DNA of 64,000 nucleotides from Rhipicephalus microplus (taxonomy: Eukaryota; Arthropoda; Arachnida; Ixodida; Ixodidae). A program made the position numbers and the translations under genes. This document shows, one piece after another, positions 25,503 through 36,469 of this stretch (positions are counted from its first letter, which is position 1; each line of letters opens with the position of its first letter). The notes beneath the pieces are model-generated. The model ran no database searches and was not told the DNA's origin. It worked only from the letters and a program-made list of their open reading frames with translations. The stretch is from assembly GCF_043290135.1 (NCBI RefSeq), contig NC_134702.1, positions 81,962,817 to 82,026,816 of the forward strand. Direction: 5' to 3'.

Positions 25503-25663
25503 TAAACAACCTCTTAGTCGAGAGTTCGACGGAATGCCGTCTGGTCAGGTACAGGCATTGTTGAATAAAACAGGTCACTGACCAATGTCAAACAAAACAA
25601 TGACGTTTCGGGACCCGTACGGATCCCTTGTTCACAATGAAATGACGGCTGAGCAACAGGTTC

Positions 25664-27180
25664 TTATGTAACGTTGAGCGCATGACGCAAAGTCCGGGAG
25701 TACACGTGGTTTAGTGTGCCAGATGATCTATTGATTGTGTTACTTGTCGTCTGAATGATTAGTGATTCGAGGTTCAGTCTGGTTATAAAATTCTTCTCCG
25801 TGGCCATGATGCGTGCGTTGTCCCAGCTTATCTCGTGGCCCGTCTTTTCGGCATGCTCTGCGAGTGCATTTGTCACTGTGTGGCCCTTGGCGACTTCATA
25901 CTTGTGTTGCATCAGACGTCTGCAGTAATTTCCACTCGTGCCAATGTACACTGATTCGCAATCGGCGCATGGTATCTTGTAGACCACACCAGGAAAGTGT
26001 TACCGAGGGAGAGGATCCTTCACATTTAGCAACTCAGCCTTAAGCTTGCTTGCTGGATCATGCGCGATCTGTACACCACGTTTTCTGAATAGACGGGCTA
26101 GGGCTTCGCTTACATTTCGAATATGAGGAATCGATGCACGCTTTTGCGTAGACGATGTGTTATGCATGGCTTGACTAGTTGACTGCAGTTTATGCATGAC
26201 GGATTTAGTTGTTTTCCTAATAAAAATCTTGGGGTATCCATTCCTGATCAGGTCATCTTCAATGGTCCGGAGCTCCTCCTGCAGGCTTCCTTCATCGGAA
26301 CAAGTGCGAATCGCTCGTTGAACTGAAGACCGAATCACTGAGCGTTTGTGGGCTACCGGGTGAACTGACTCATAGTCGAGCTATCTAGCGGAGTGTGTTG
26401 GCTTTTGGTACACAGCGAAGGCGAGGCCTGTGGGAGTACGTTTTACAACTGCATCCAAGAAAGGGAGGCAAGCGTCTTTTTCTTCTTCCACAGTAAACTT
26501 GACGGAAGTCTCGACGCCATTTAGGCAGTCAAGGAAAGCTTGGACGTCTTTCTTCTTTATCACGCAGAAGCAATCGTCGACGTATCTCAGAAAAACCTTG
26601 GGTCTTGGCTGAAATGTTCCCAATGCTTTCTGCTCAATTGCTTCCATTGTGATATTCGCAGTTGTGACTGAAATCGACGCTCCCATTGCGATACCGAAAA
26701 CTTGCCTGTAGAATTCACCCTTGTACGAGAAGTAAGTGTTGGATAGGCAAAACCGTAACAAGGTGCACAGCTCGGTGACGTCGAACGGTGTGCGATCGGC
26801 CAATGTCGTGTCCTTGTGAAGCAATTGTCTGGAAGTGTCTACAGCAAGGTCGACGGGAACACTTGTGAAGAGAGAGCAGACATCAAATGAAACCAGTATT
26901 TCGTCGACATCCACAGTGATACTCTTCATGTTGCTTATGAAGTCATTGGTGTTCCGGAGGTTAGTTTCAGTCTTGCCTGCAAGGGGAGCCAGGATGCCGT
27001 GAAGATACTTTGAGAGGCTGTACAGGGGTGACCTAGTGAAATCTACTATGGGTCTTAGAGGCGTTCCGCTTTTGTGAATCTTTGGTAAACCGTATATCGC
27101 TGGAGCAGAACCATTGGTGCACAGCAGCTGGAAGTATAACCTTTTTGCTGATGCAGGAAGCGTCTGAAAAATACTAGAGA
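25664..27180 (-). pseudogene. Penelope-like RT/GIY-YIG, left arm, two in-frame stops
   Basis: The left-arm counterpart of the gene at 27454. It would encode the RT core (YVDD box in RYVDDCF) followed by a GIY-YIG nuclease (VYKIPCADCESVYIG). It is broken by two in-frame stops that the right arm lacks: TAG at 26381-26383, where the other copy has tyrosine, and TAA at 26000-26002, where it has glutamine (CAA to TAA). Other differences from the right arm are scattered substitutions (e.g. FDVCSLF against FDVFSFF, GIAMGAS against GTAMGAS). The N-terminal part is missing in both arms. Confidence 0.88.
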
Positions 27181-27203
27181 AAAACTGGCCTGCAAAAGAC
27201 GCT

Positions 27204-28719
27204 CTCTAGTATTTTTCAGACGCTTCCTGCATCAGCAAAAAGGTTATACTTCCAGCTGCTGTGCACCAATGGTTCTGCTCCAGCGATATACGGATTACCG
27301 AAGATTCACAGAAGCGGAACGCCTCTAAGACCCATAGTAGATTTCACTAGGTCACCCCTGTACAGCCTCTCAAAGTATCTTCACGGCATCCTGGCTCCCC
27401 TTGCAGGCAAGACTGAAACTAACCTCCGGAACACGAATGACTTCATAAGCAAAATGAAGAGTATCACTGTGGATGTCGACGAAATACTGGTTTCATTTGA
27501 TGTCTTCTCCTTCTTTACAAGTGTTCCCGTCGACCTTGCTGTAGACACTTCCAGACAATTGCTTCACAAGGACACGACATTGGCCGATCGCACACCGTTC
27601 GACGTCACCGAGCTGTGCACCTTGTTACGGTTTTGCCTATCCAACACTTACTTCTCGTACAAGGGTGAATTCTACAGGCAAGTTTTCGGTACCGCAATGG
27701 GAGCGTCGATTTCGGTCACAACTGCAAATATCACACTGAAAGCAATTCAGCAGAAAGCATTGGGAACATTTCAGCCGAGACCCAAGGTTTTTCTGAGATA
27801 TGTCGACGATTGCTTCTGCGTGATAAAGAAGAAAGACGTCCAAGCTTTCCTTGACTGCCTAAATGGCGTCGAGACTTCCATCAAGTTTACTGTGGAAGAA
27901 GAAAAAGACGGTTGCCTCCCTTTCTTGGATGCAGTTGTAAAACGTACTCCCACAGGCCTCGCCTTCGCTGTGTACCGAAAGCCAACACACTCCGGTAGAT
28001 ACCTCGACTATGAGTCAGTCCACCCGGTAGCCCACAAACGCTCAGTGATTCAGTCTTTAGTTCAACGAGCGATTCACACTTGTTCCGATGAAGGAAGCCT
28101 GCAGGAGGAGCTCCGGACCATTGAAGATGACCTGATCAGGAATGGATACCCCAAGACTTTTATTAGGAAAACAACTAAATCCATCATGCATAAACTGCAG
28201 TCAACTAGTCAAGCCATGCATAACACATCGTCTACGCAAAAGCGAGCATCGATTCCTTATATTCGAAATGTAAGCGAGGCCCTAGCCCGTCTATTAAGAA
28301 AACGTGGTGTACAGATCGCGCATGTTCCAGCAAGCAAGCTTAAGGCTGAGTTGCTAAATGTGAAGGATCCTCTCCCTCGGCAACACTTTCCTGGTGTGGT
28401 CTACAAGATACCGTGCGCCGATTGCGAATCAGTGTACATTGGCACGAGTGGAAATTACTGCAGACGTCTGATGCAACACAAGTATGACGTCGCCAAGGGC
28501 CACACAGTGACAAATGCACTCGCAGAGCATGCCGAGAAGACGGGCCACGAGATAAGCTGGGACAACGCACGCATCATGGCCACGGAGAAGAATTTTACAA
28601 CCAGACTGAACCTCAAATCACTAATCATTCAGACGACAAGTAACACAATCAATAGATCATCTGGCACACTAAACCACGTGTACTCCCGGACTTTGGGTCA
28701 TGCGCTCAACGTTACATAA
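27204..28719 (+). CDS. Penelope-like reverse transcriptase with GIY-YIG endonuclease, 5'-truncated but open
   Basis: Encodes the catalytic protein of a Penelope-like element. The first ATG of the frame is at 27454 (421 residues), but the frame is open from about 27204 and the upstream codons encode conserved RT sequence (YGLPKIH and SGTPLRPIVDF), so the true N-terminus was lost by truncation. Numbered from 27454: RT motif with FDV at 15-17, AMGAS at 81-85, catalytic YVDD at 116-119, a linker, then GIY-YIG from about 314 with VYKIPCADC at 316-324 and VYIG at 327-330. Full-length family members are, as I recall, around 800 residues. The RT and nuclease parts contain no stop or frameshift, so the insertion may be young. 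No promoter is expected for this truncated copy. Confidence 0.9.
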
Positions 28720-28837
28720 GAACCTGTTGCTCAGCCGTCATTCCATTGTGAACAAGGGATCCGTACGGGTCCCGAAACGTCATTGTTTTGTTTGACATTG
28801 GTCAGTGACCTGTTTTATTCAACTAAACAACCTCTTA

Positions 28838-30086
28838 CAATAAGAAAAATGACCGCGTCATTCTCTCCTTGTATACCTCGTCCTTGCGGCGAAATTCGTA
28901 ATGCCAGCAGTTTTCTCCGGTAACGACAGAATGAAAGAAGCCCTTTATTGGTAGATATACTAGATATACCTCTTGTGAATTGTTGCCTGCCTGTTTCGCC
29001 ATGCAGTCGCACTCCCATTCTGCTTCGTGTCGTACGACGATCAAATGAGTTCACTTTGGTTTCTGCGTTTGCAAAAGCGCAAGAGAAGATAGCAGTGTGC
29101 TTTCGAAAAGCGCGATATCCTCACTAGGTCTACGCTTAGTGCTGACCTTTCACGAGTTTTATAAAGAAATAATTGGTGAGGAGGAGCTTGTGCTTCTAGG
29201 AAGGCTAGTGAAGCCACAAAAGAAACTACACTCTCTCGAGTTTGAATTCGTTGTTGTTTAGGGCCCTTTATAAACTTCAGACTGCCCACCCACCATTCAC
29301 TCTCATCACGTCGCAGCATCACATCAGTATTTCCGGAAACAGTATTTTCGTTCATTAGTATTTCCGTTTGATGTAATGCATTCTATAAACAGGCTTTGAT
29401 TTCGAAGCAGTAAAAACAGTTGGGAGTTCAGCGCTATGTCTGAGTGTCTTTCTGCGTGTACGGTGTTTTCTAGGTTGTTGAAATCTTCTTATCAGTGAGT
29501 GCCTATATCAGGCCATGAGTTACGCTTCACACGCTGGATTAAACAGGTTGCCTGGTAAGCCCCGCATATATCAACACTACTCTTCAATACACAGAGATGT
29601 TAATCTACCTAGTTACGTTTGGCTCAAGGCAAAAAATCCGGTACAGATTGCTACTCGCGGGGACTGCTTGGCATGAACTTTTATTCCCTCAATGCGTAAA
29701 ACTAGAGTGTATAATAAAATTTCTTTTCTTTTTTTGTCTATTTTCAGTTCTGTGCCTCTTCTTCGTCTGTCTTTAACCCATTGCGCTGTAAAATATTCCG
29801 CGATGAACATTCACTAAATTGCCCAACTCAGGATTGTGCTGTTTTATTGCTTTGTGCATTCGCCAACAGTCATACCATAGCGTTCCTTGTAGGCACGTTA
29901 AATCACTAATCGAATAAATCTGCATACCTACTCTTGGTTGTGATGTTACATAATCTCTACGTAAAGGAGCATATGCTGTAAGAACGTTTAACGTTGACTG
30001 AAACGCATGTGAGGGCGTGGATTGTCAAGAACGTAACCCTCGAGTCCTTGACCATCACTTAACTTGTCAAGAAAATAACAATGTTG
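28838..30086. other. Unannotated stretch
   Basis: No gene or repeat recognised. Open frames of about 80-104 codons lack familiar domains. Confidence 0.35.
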
Positions 30087-30600
30087 AATTGATTGATTGA
30101 TTGATTGATTGAGAACTGATCATGTTAGTTCAAGCCACCTGTCCTTCGCGGGGCTTGTAGAGTCACTTTACTACACGGAAGCGTGCAGTTGCACGGACAG
30201 CAGGCCACGTCGGCATGGGCGCACGCATCAGAATAGGAGCTTCGAATGACAGGAAAGAGGCCCGACAAATGAGGCGCGTAGCCCGAGAGGAAGCACCTTT
30301 TGTCCGGTGTCCTCAGCGAGTCTCTGCGGTGCCGCCCCAGATGAAGAACCCTAGGATGCGGGCAGCCACTAATGCGATCACATAGCAAGGAACCCCGGCA
30401 CGCAATATACTCTCCAGAGACACAAAGACGGGCAGCGGCACGTCATGCTGTTCGGAGTGAAAGAGGAACGCAGCGCTGGATGCTGCGCGTAGGTCCATTG
30501 TGCCGTCGCTGGACGTCAAACGATGCCACCCGTGCTCTTTACTTTCACAGCACGTTCTTGCGTTGCACCCTTTCATTGTGAACAAACACAGGTCTTTGAT
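30087..30600 (-). repeat. Possible LINE/SINE-like 3' end with (TCAA)n tail
   Basis: On the minus strand a GC-rich segment (30600-30130) ends in a (TCAA)n tail (30113-30087), the same kind of tail as the common SINE. Two overlapping minus frames (30313-30585, with a hydrophobic run around AGVPCYVIALVAARILGFFI, and 30125-30388, cysteine-rich) are not alignable to anything I recognise. It could be the 3' end of a LINE or a host exon; I cannot tell. Confidence 0.3.
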
Positions 30601-33600
30601 GACATTCGCTTTTGTCTACCCATGTGCCTTCATAGCATCGACGGACAACAAAAAACAGCCCGCTGATTTTCTACAGTTTCCTTCATTATTTTAACAAAAT
30701 ATGTTCAAATAAATGTTATTTTGATTTACATTAAAATTTTAAGAAATCCTTTTGAATTTTACCTAAGTTTCTTTGACCTGAAAAACTAACGAGAGACATT
30801 TCTTACCCTTGAAAAAACTTGATAGTTTCAACGTTAGGAGCTGGTAAATGAGGGGACCGAAAGTATTTGTAGATACAATGCTTGCAATTTTGAAACCCAG
30901 GGAAATTTACCTCACTGAAATACGCACACGCGAGTTGACTCCCGCAGCGCGCCACAGCCATGCTAAGCACAAGGGTGAGTGTACATAGCAATGCCCATTT
31001 GCCCTCATTAGGGCTTTCAGAAAAAAAATTACTGCGAAACTAATTTCATGACGTGCAGTAGTGGTTTCAAGTTTACTAACAGTCATCTAATATTTTATTA
31101 AAGTTATACGAACACTTAAAAAGGTGATAATGCTTTGACGTAAAATATCTGATAATGTTACATGACGTACTGACTAAGTTAATCGTTTGCTCTAATTCGA
31201 GATTTTCTGTTTGTACTTTTTATTGTTGTCTGTTTGCTTCTAATACGTTTTAGGTATCAGCCTGTTTTACTGTCACATCTGCCTCTACAAAGGTAGGCTA
31301 GCAAAATGGACAAAGTACGAATCATAACTCAGTCTGTCTTTTGTTTCCTCTGTTGTTCTATATTTTCATCGTGGTGCAGCGCTGAGTGATTATGAAACCA
31401 GAATAACTCGAAAACGCACAAACAGTATGTACCGAAAATGAAATGATGCAACTCCTACGACTCAGCTTACACCACGCTCCGTACTTCATTGTGCAACCGT
31501 AAAGACAACCGATCGTTTTTCACGTATACACAATTCAGTGAAAATTGCTCGCGCATCACGTTTACGTGTGACGTTCGGTCACTAAAACGCAAGAAAATGC
31601 GGTAATGCTGTTCTTATGTATAAAAGTTCATAAATGCACTAACAAAAGTTCGAGCTTCTGTCGTGCACGTAAGAGCTTTGTTGCCTGCACGACAAATGGA
31701 ACGGATGTAAAAGAAGAGAAACAGTTACAAAAACGAAAAAGGGGGCAGGTCCAAGCCACAGATGCGTGCATACACTCATGATTTTGTACGTCCTCACGTA
31801 CGTACTCTAACACGTATCCTGCGGTCAATATAAAACAAACACGCAGAAAGGATGGCACACTACAGGTCCACGTTTCACCAGTGACTCGTAAAGGCGCCGT
31901 TCGAGAGAACAACCCAGCTCTAAGCGTGACATTGAAGTATGCATTAGACACGTGTCCTACTTTATTGTGTGTTTTTTTTTCTCGCAAACACATGGGTACC
32001 CAGCAAGCGCTAATGGACGCGGATACAGCAAACAGCAAGCGCGGAGCGAGAATACAGCAGGGCGCAAAAGCGCCCACACACTCTGCTCACGTACACACGC
32101 TAGAATAGCCGTCGCTTTTGAGCGAGTCCGACGCCGGCGATTCTAAAGTGCAAGGGTGCCCTTGCTCACGTTGTGAAGTCGTCAAATACGGCAAGGAACC
32201 CTAATGTGATTTCCCTGGGAAGTGTTTATTTCGTGTAGTAAAGCTGAAGCGCACATACCGTAGAGTCGGTTTAGGTTTGGACATAGAGTAAAATGTACAC
32301 TGGTTCATCTTCAATGGTAAGAAAAGTCATCCTGTATTTCCACGTGACCCAGCCACCAGGGGCCAGTCACCTCACACATGACTTAGGTGACAGCCAACGG
32401 GCTCTGAAAATTCTGAAAGCAAAACTAATTCCTGGTTTAGGTGTATGACTGTGCAACGATTTGGCATTTGTGTTCTCTAGTGTACTGCTCTTGGTTAACA
32501 TAGTGTTTCACCAGCTGCCAAATGGCATCTCTGATGCGATCTAGAAGCAAGCGCGTTGTTAAGATCTGCTCCAGCAGGGGACGCCACGTCCCCAGCTGCT
32601 CATAATCATTCAGCGTACTCGTTTGATACTTTTTGAATAAATATACTGGAAGTTAATCGGCAATCGGCTCCGGTAAAGTACCCCTTTAAGAACCTTGATC
32701 CGAAACTATAGATTTTGATTTTTAGAATATATTTCATGAACATGCGAAAAACCTGAAATGCTCGACCAAACATGCTTGAAAGATAACCTCATGTGCTAGG
32801 TAGGCTTCAGTGCTTGGTTTGCCGATAATGAACCACCTACGACACTGGCCAAGAAATTGTCTACCAGGAGCTTCAACTGCCATCAGAGCAGCTATGCACT
32901 CCTGACAAGTCCAGTAGGTTCGACAAGTCCAGAAGGTTGTGAACGGGAAAGCCAAGTCCTGGTGAGGCCACGCTCAAGACAGAATGCTCGCGTAGAGGGG
33001 ACTCCTCTTGCATTACCGTAAGGCAAGACTCGTACCAACCACTTGACAAGTCGCTAAATATGCACCAGTAGACAACAAGGTGATCATTACAGAAACGAAC
33101 GTTACGCACACCCACGCTATACTATCAAATCTGCACAAAATTGGGGATTGGCTCGCACCCACCTTGATCAAAATATCCGGACAGGTTTCGCAGCAAAATA
33201 CACCAATATACACAGCACTAATCCTACATTTAGGATAACTACATCCACGTGCGAGCAGTGGGAGGTTATGCTGCTCACTGCGTGCCTGAAAGAACGGCTC
33301 CGGGCATTCTGGCTGGCCAAAAATGCCACCAAGAATCAAGGTCTGGCCACCAGACCTTCATCCTTGGCTCCAGTAAGTCTGGTCTACCACCCCTGTTTCC
33401 ATTGATCCCTTCAAGTACAAAAATAAGGTTTAGTCTTTCTCTCTCTCCTACTATGTGCCTACTCCAACCACTAAAAACCAGACATAGCCACGACGTTAGC
33501 TTCTAAGAGAACTAATACATGACTGCAACACGAATCGCCATCCTCATTACGAGCAGGGGTTAATAAAAACAAATATCATTATCAGACAGCACTAAGAACG

Positions 33601-33626
33601 TCTCATTAACGTTGTCGTATAGTTCA
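30601..33626. other. Unannotated stretch
   Basis: Three kilobases without a recognised gene or repeat. The longest frame is 149 codons on the minus strand (31628-32077) and has no domain I know. Confidence 0.35.
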
Positions 33627-33708
33627 CAGCTTCCATGTTTAATAAACCACAGCTTCCATCACATTTAATAAATCACAGTTTCCATGTTTAATAAACTTTC
33701 AATAAACC
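33627..33708. repeat. Short tandem repeat, unit about 25 bp
   Basis: About three imperfect copies of CACAGCTTCCATGTTTAATAAA follow one another, with a shorter final AATAAA copy. Confidence 0.6.
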
Positions 33709-33844
33709 ATGGACAAAACAAAACTAATTATACTTGTTAATGTCTTACGTGTCAGAAACACGATATGGTTACGGCTTACACGGTTGTGGAAAACTTCGAA
33801 CATTAGGACCATTTTTTTGTGCTTTAATGTTTCCTTAAATCAAA

Positions 33845-33961
33845 GTACACGGGGCTCTAGAATTTCGCCTTCATCGAAATGTAGCCGCCAAGGCCGGAAT
33901 TCAATGATGCAATCTTCGGGTCAGCAATTGAGCACCGTAACCCCGACACCAGCGGGGCCGT
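33845..33961 (-). mobile_element. Fragment of a degraded SINE
   Basis: Minus-strand match to the head half of the common SINE: CGCCTTCATCGAAATGTAGC, CCGGAATTCAATG, CGGGTCAGCAATTGAGCACC and a terminal GACACCAGCGGGGC. The body and tail are missing. Confidence 0.6.
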
Positions 33962-34174
33962 TGAGAAAATACAACTGAAAGACCAAATCGTATTAAGGGC
34001 GAAGCTCCTTAGGCCGTGGGTCGTTCCATCTTCTCTATGTAGTATGTAGCCAGCTCTAATTTCTGACTCGCTCAATACATAGCGGTGTGTATACGTCCTT
34101 GGTAATAATATAAGTAGATGGCGTTAGTGGTTTTCACAGCATATCCACCGAGTGAATTATGATGAGTGGGAGAA

Positions 34175-34385
34175 GCGTTCGATCGTCCATCCGTGCGTAC
34201 AACCGTCTTTGCATTATTCGTCCATCCATCCGTCCGTGCTTCAGTCCGTTTTCGTGCTTCCGTCAATTCGTCTGTGCGTCCGTCTGTTCGTGCATGCTTC
34301 CATTCGTCTATCCGTGCGTGCGCGCGTCCGTGCTTCCGTTCGTTCATCCGTGCTTCTGCCCGTCCATACATCCGGCCGTTTTGGT
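34175..34385. repeat. CGTCC-type minisatellite
   Basis: A degenerate array of CGTCCGTNC/CATCCGT units directly inside the left fold-back arm. Confidence 0.75.
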
Positions 34386-34389
34386 GCAA

Positions 34390-34830
34390 GGGAGTTTGAA
34401 AGGTGCAACAATATTATGAGGCAGCCAGATTACCATGGGGGAAACAAATCACAAAACCAGCCACTTAATAGCATGCCTACGCCGTCCCTATGTGCCCAGT
34501 CACGATATGGTGCAGACCCACAGTTACATAAAATATCTTACTTTGACGCCCGGGAGCTTGATAGCTACAACGACATTATCAGGCAGTCATATTGGAGGCG
34601 GGGGGGTTAGAAAAATATGTGTAATGATTTTAAGTACTTGTTAGTCAACTATGGGAGAGCAGTAAGCCGTCCCTAAATAAGAATGTCAAAATGGTATTTC
34701 ACACCACTTGAATTGATGGGGGGGGGTCGAAAAAGGGGGTAACGATTTAGAGCACAGGGTACTCTACTATGGGAGAGCTTTAAGCCGTCCTGAGGATATC
34801 ACAACCCACTAGAATTGATGAAGCAAATCG
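34390..34830. repeat. Diverged internal duplications in the fold-back interior
   Basis: The block at 34390-34440 (GGGAGTTTGAAAGGTGCAAC, ATTATGAGGCAGCC) recurs diverged at 34551-34606, and the block near 34640-34720 (CTATGGGAGAGC, AAGCCGTCC, TTGATG) recurs at 34760-34820. No coding frame is supported. Confidence 0.45.
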
Positions 34831-34973
34831 GAGACTGAAAAACTTAATCACATATTCACACCTCCCATCTCTGTTCTGTCGCCATATAATACAGACCCAC
34901 AATTACATCGCTGGCTTCATTTCAGAAACATGAAATCTCTGCTTAATTTCTTTTAGTATTATAGTATAGCCCC

Positions 34974-35058
34974 GTTCATTATAGTATGGCTGCCCGTTCA
35001 TTATAGTATGCCCGTTCATTATAGTATGGCTGCCCGTTCATTATAGTATGGCTGCTCA
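34974..35058. repeat. Tandem repeat, 22-bp unit
   Basis: About four copies of CCCGTTCATTATAGTATGGCTG, one of them missing the GCTG part. Confidence 0.85.
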
Positions 35059-35329
35059 GCCGAACACAATAGTACGATTACTAACGATGAACCTTTAATT
35101 ACTAATATCCGTAGTGCTTAAATACTCCCACCAACAGTTCTTATGATTTCAATAAAAAGCAAATGGCACGACTGCCTTTCACAAGTGAAAGGCGGATGCT
35201 CCTGCAAACGATTTCACGGCAACTGGTACAAAGAAGCGCCCGAAGAAGGTGGTTTTTCCCGATACCGAACACGTGCAAAAAATCGCAGCACATCCAAGGA
35301 GTGAACGATGATGAGGGGGGGCGAAGCGT

Positions 35330-35830
35330 CCGTTTGTGCGTTCGTGCTTCTGTCAAATCGTCCGTGTGTCCACCTGTCCGTCCGGTCTGATGTCATTCGT
35401 CCGTCCATTCGTTCTTGCTTCTGTTCATCCGTTCATGCATCCATCCATGCGTCCATCAGTCCGTCCGTCTGTGCCTCTGTCCGTGTGTCCATTCGTTCAT
35501 GCGCCTGGATGGACGGATGGACCGAGGCATGGACGCATGACAGACTGACGCACGCATGAACGAACGCACGGGCGGGCAGACGGGCCGACGCACGTATGGA
35601 CTCACGGACGGAAGCATGGATGGGCAGACGCATGAATGAACCGAAGCATCGACGGGAAGACAAACGGACGTATAAACGGACAGAAGCATGGACAGACAGA
35701 CAGATGGGCGAACAGAAGCATGGACGCACGGACAGATGGACGAACGGATGGACTAAAGGAAGCATTCACGGACAGACAGACGAACGAAGTGACGAACGGG
35801 CGAACGGACGGATGGACGCATGGACGTACT
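35330..35830. repeat. Minisatellite that switches strand in the middle
   Basis: Up to about 35508 the units read CGTCC/CATCC; from about 35510 to 35830 they read GGACG/GGATG. The two halves are therefore imperfect inverted copies and could form a long cruciform. The arginine/threonine-rich and serine/valine-rich frames across it are artefacts. Confidence 0.75.
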
Positions 35831-36197
35831 GTAGCTTAAGCGCACACATACGAGGAGAATTACTATATAGACACAAAGACCAGCGCAGACTAAGAACTCT
35901 ATCGTATTTGGCTTCGTGTGTGCATTAAAGCTGCAGTATGTAACATAACCAACTAGCCCGTCTTTCCGTATTACGCACGGACGGTTGGACGCACGGATGG
36001 ACGGACAGATTCCTCGCCCCATTCATCATCATTCACTTCGTAGATATGCTGTGAAAACCACTAATTTTATCTAGCTATATTATTCCCAAGGACATATACA
36101 CACAACGCCATCTATTAAACAAGTCATAAACCAGTGGTGGCTACATACTACATCAGGAGGCGGGAACAACCCACGGCCTAGGGTGCTTCGCCCCTAA

Positions 36198-36450
36198 AAT
36201 TAAAGCATATCCGCAGAGTGCACGATGATGAGTGGGGAGAGGCGTCCATGTGTCCGTCCATCTGTCTGTCTGCTCCTAAAAATAAACTAGCATCACCCCA
36301 CCAAAACCACTAACGCCATCTAGTGATAATATTTCCAAGGATATGTACACACAACGTTATCTGTTGAGGAATTCATACACTAGAGGTGGCTACATAAATA
36401 CTACCACTACTACGAAGGGAAAGACCCACACCCTAAGGTGTTTCGCCCCC
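36198..36450. mobile_element. Short relative of the fold-back element
   Basis: Starts with CATATCCGCAGAGTG..GATGATGAGTGGGGAGAGGCGTCC (inner arm sequence), has a very short CGTCC run, then the inverted arm (AAAACCACTAACGCCATCT, ATTTCCAAGGATATGTACAC, GGTGGCTACATA) and ends at AAGGTGTTTCGCCCC, a mutated GCGAAGC hairpin. It is a compact or truncated copy next to the larger one. Confidence 0.6.
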
Positions 36451-36469
36451 TCTCTCCGAGAAAGAAAAA

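Larger units (their letters stand above)
25503..28837. mobile_element. Head-to-head dimer of Penelope-like elements
   Basis: Two 5'-truncated Penelope-like elements face each other. Arm 1 (minus strand) is 25561-27180, arm 2 (plus strand) 27204-28823; each is 1,620 bp and they align without net indel around a 23-nt spacer (27181-27203). Arm 1 has an extra 43 nt at its 3' end (25518-25560). The sequence CTAAACAACCTCTTA flanks the pair at 25503-25517 and 28823-28837, so the dimer entered as one unit. Penelope-like elements (RT plus GIY-YIG endonuclease) are known to leave inverted, partly truncated copies. Confidence 0.9.
33994..36197. mobile_element. Fold-back-like element with 205-bp inverted ends
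   Basis: 33994-34198 is repeated inverted at about 35993-36197. Each arm begins with a GCGAAGC hairpin (AAGGGCGAAGCTCCTT; on the other side GGGGCGAAGCACCC) followed by AGGCCGTGGGT, a GTAGTATGTAGCCA block, a GTCCTTGG..AATAATATA block and TTAGTGGTTTTCACAGCATA, and then runs into CGTCC minisatellite. The interior has further minisatellites, a 22-bp tandem repeat and short repeated segments, but no coding sequence I recognise. Long inverted ends with tandem-repeat interiors are the hallmark of fold-back elements. Confidence 0.65.

Noticed and set aside
25480..29280. An outer inverted pair GGGCCCTAAACAAC around the Penelope dimer (25500 and 29250)
   Set aside because: The match is about 14 bp with weak extension, and the left copy overlaps the target duplication; not enough to call a second inverted repeat.
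30313..30585. Minus-strand frame with a hydrophobic segment as a host membrane-protein exon
   Set aside because: No splice context or recognisable family, and a competing overlapping frame; kept only as an uncertain repeat.
31628..32077. 149-codon minus-strand frame
   Set aside because: No domain, an opposite-strand frame overlaps it, and no splice or promoter evidence.
34974..35058. CRISPR-like array (22-bp repeats)
   Set aside because: Repeats are directly adjacent without unique spacers, in a eukaryotic context.
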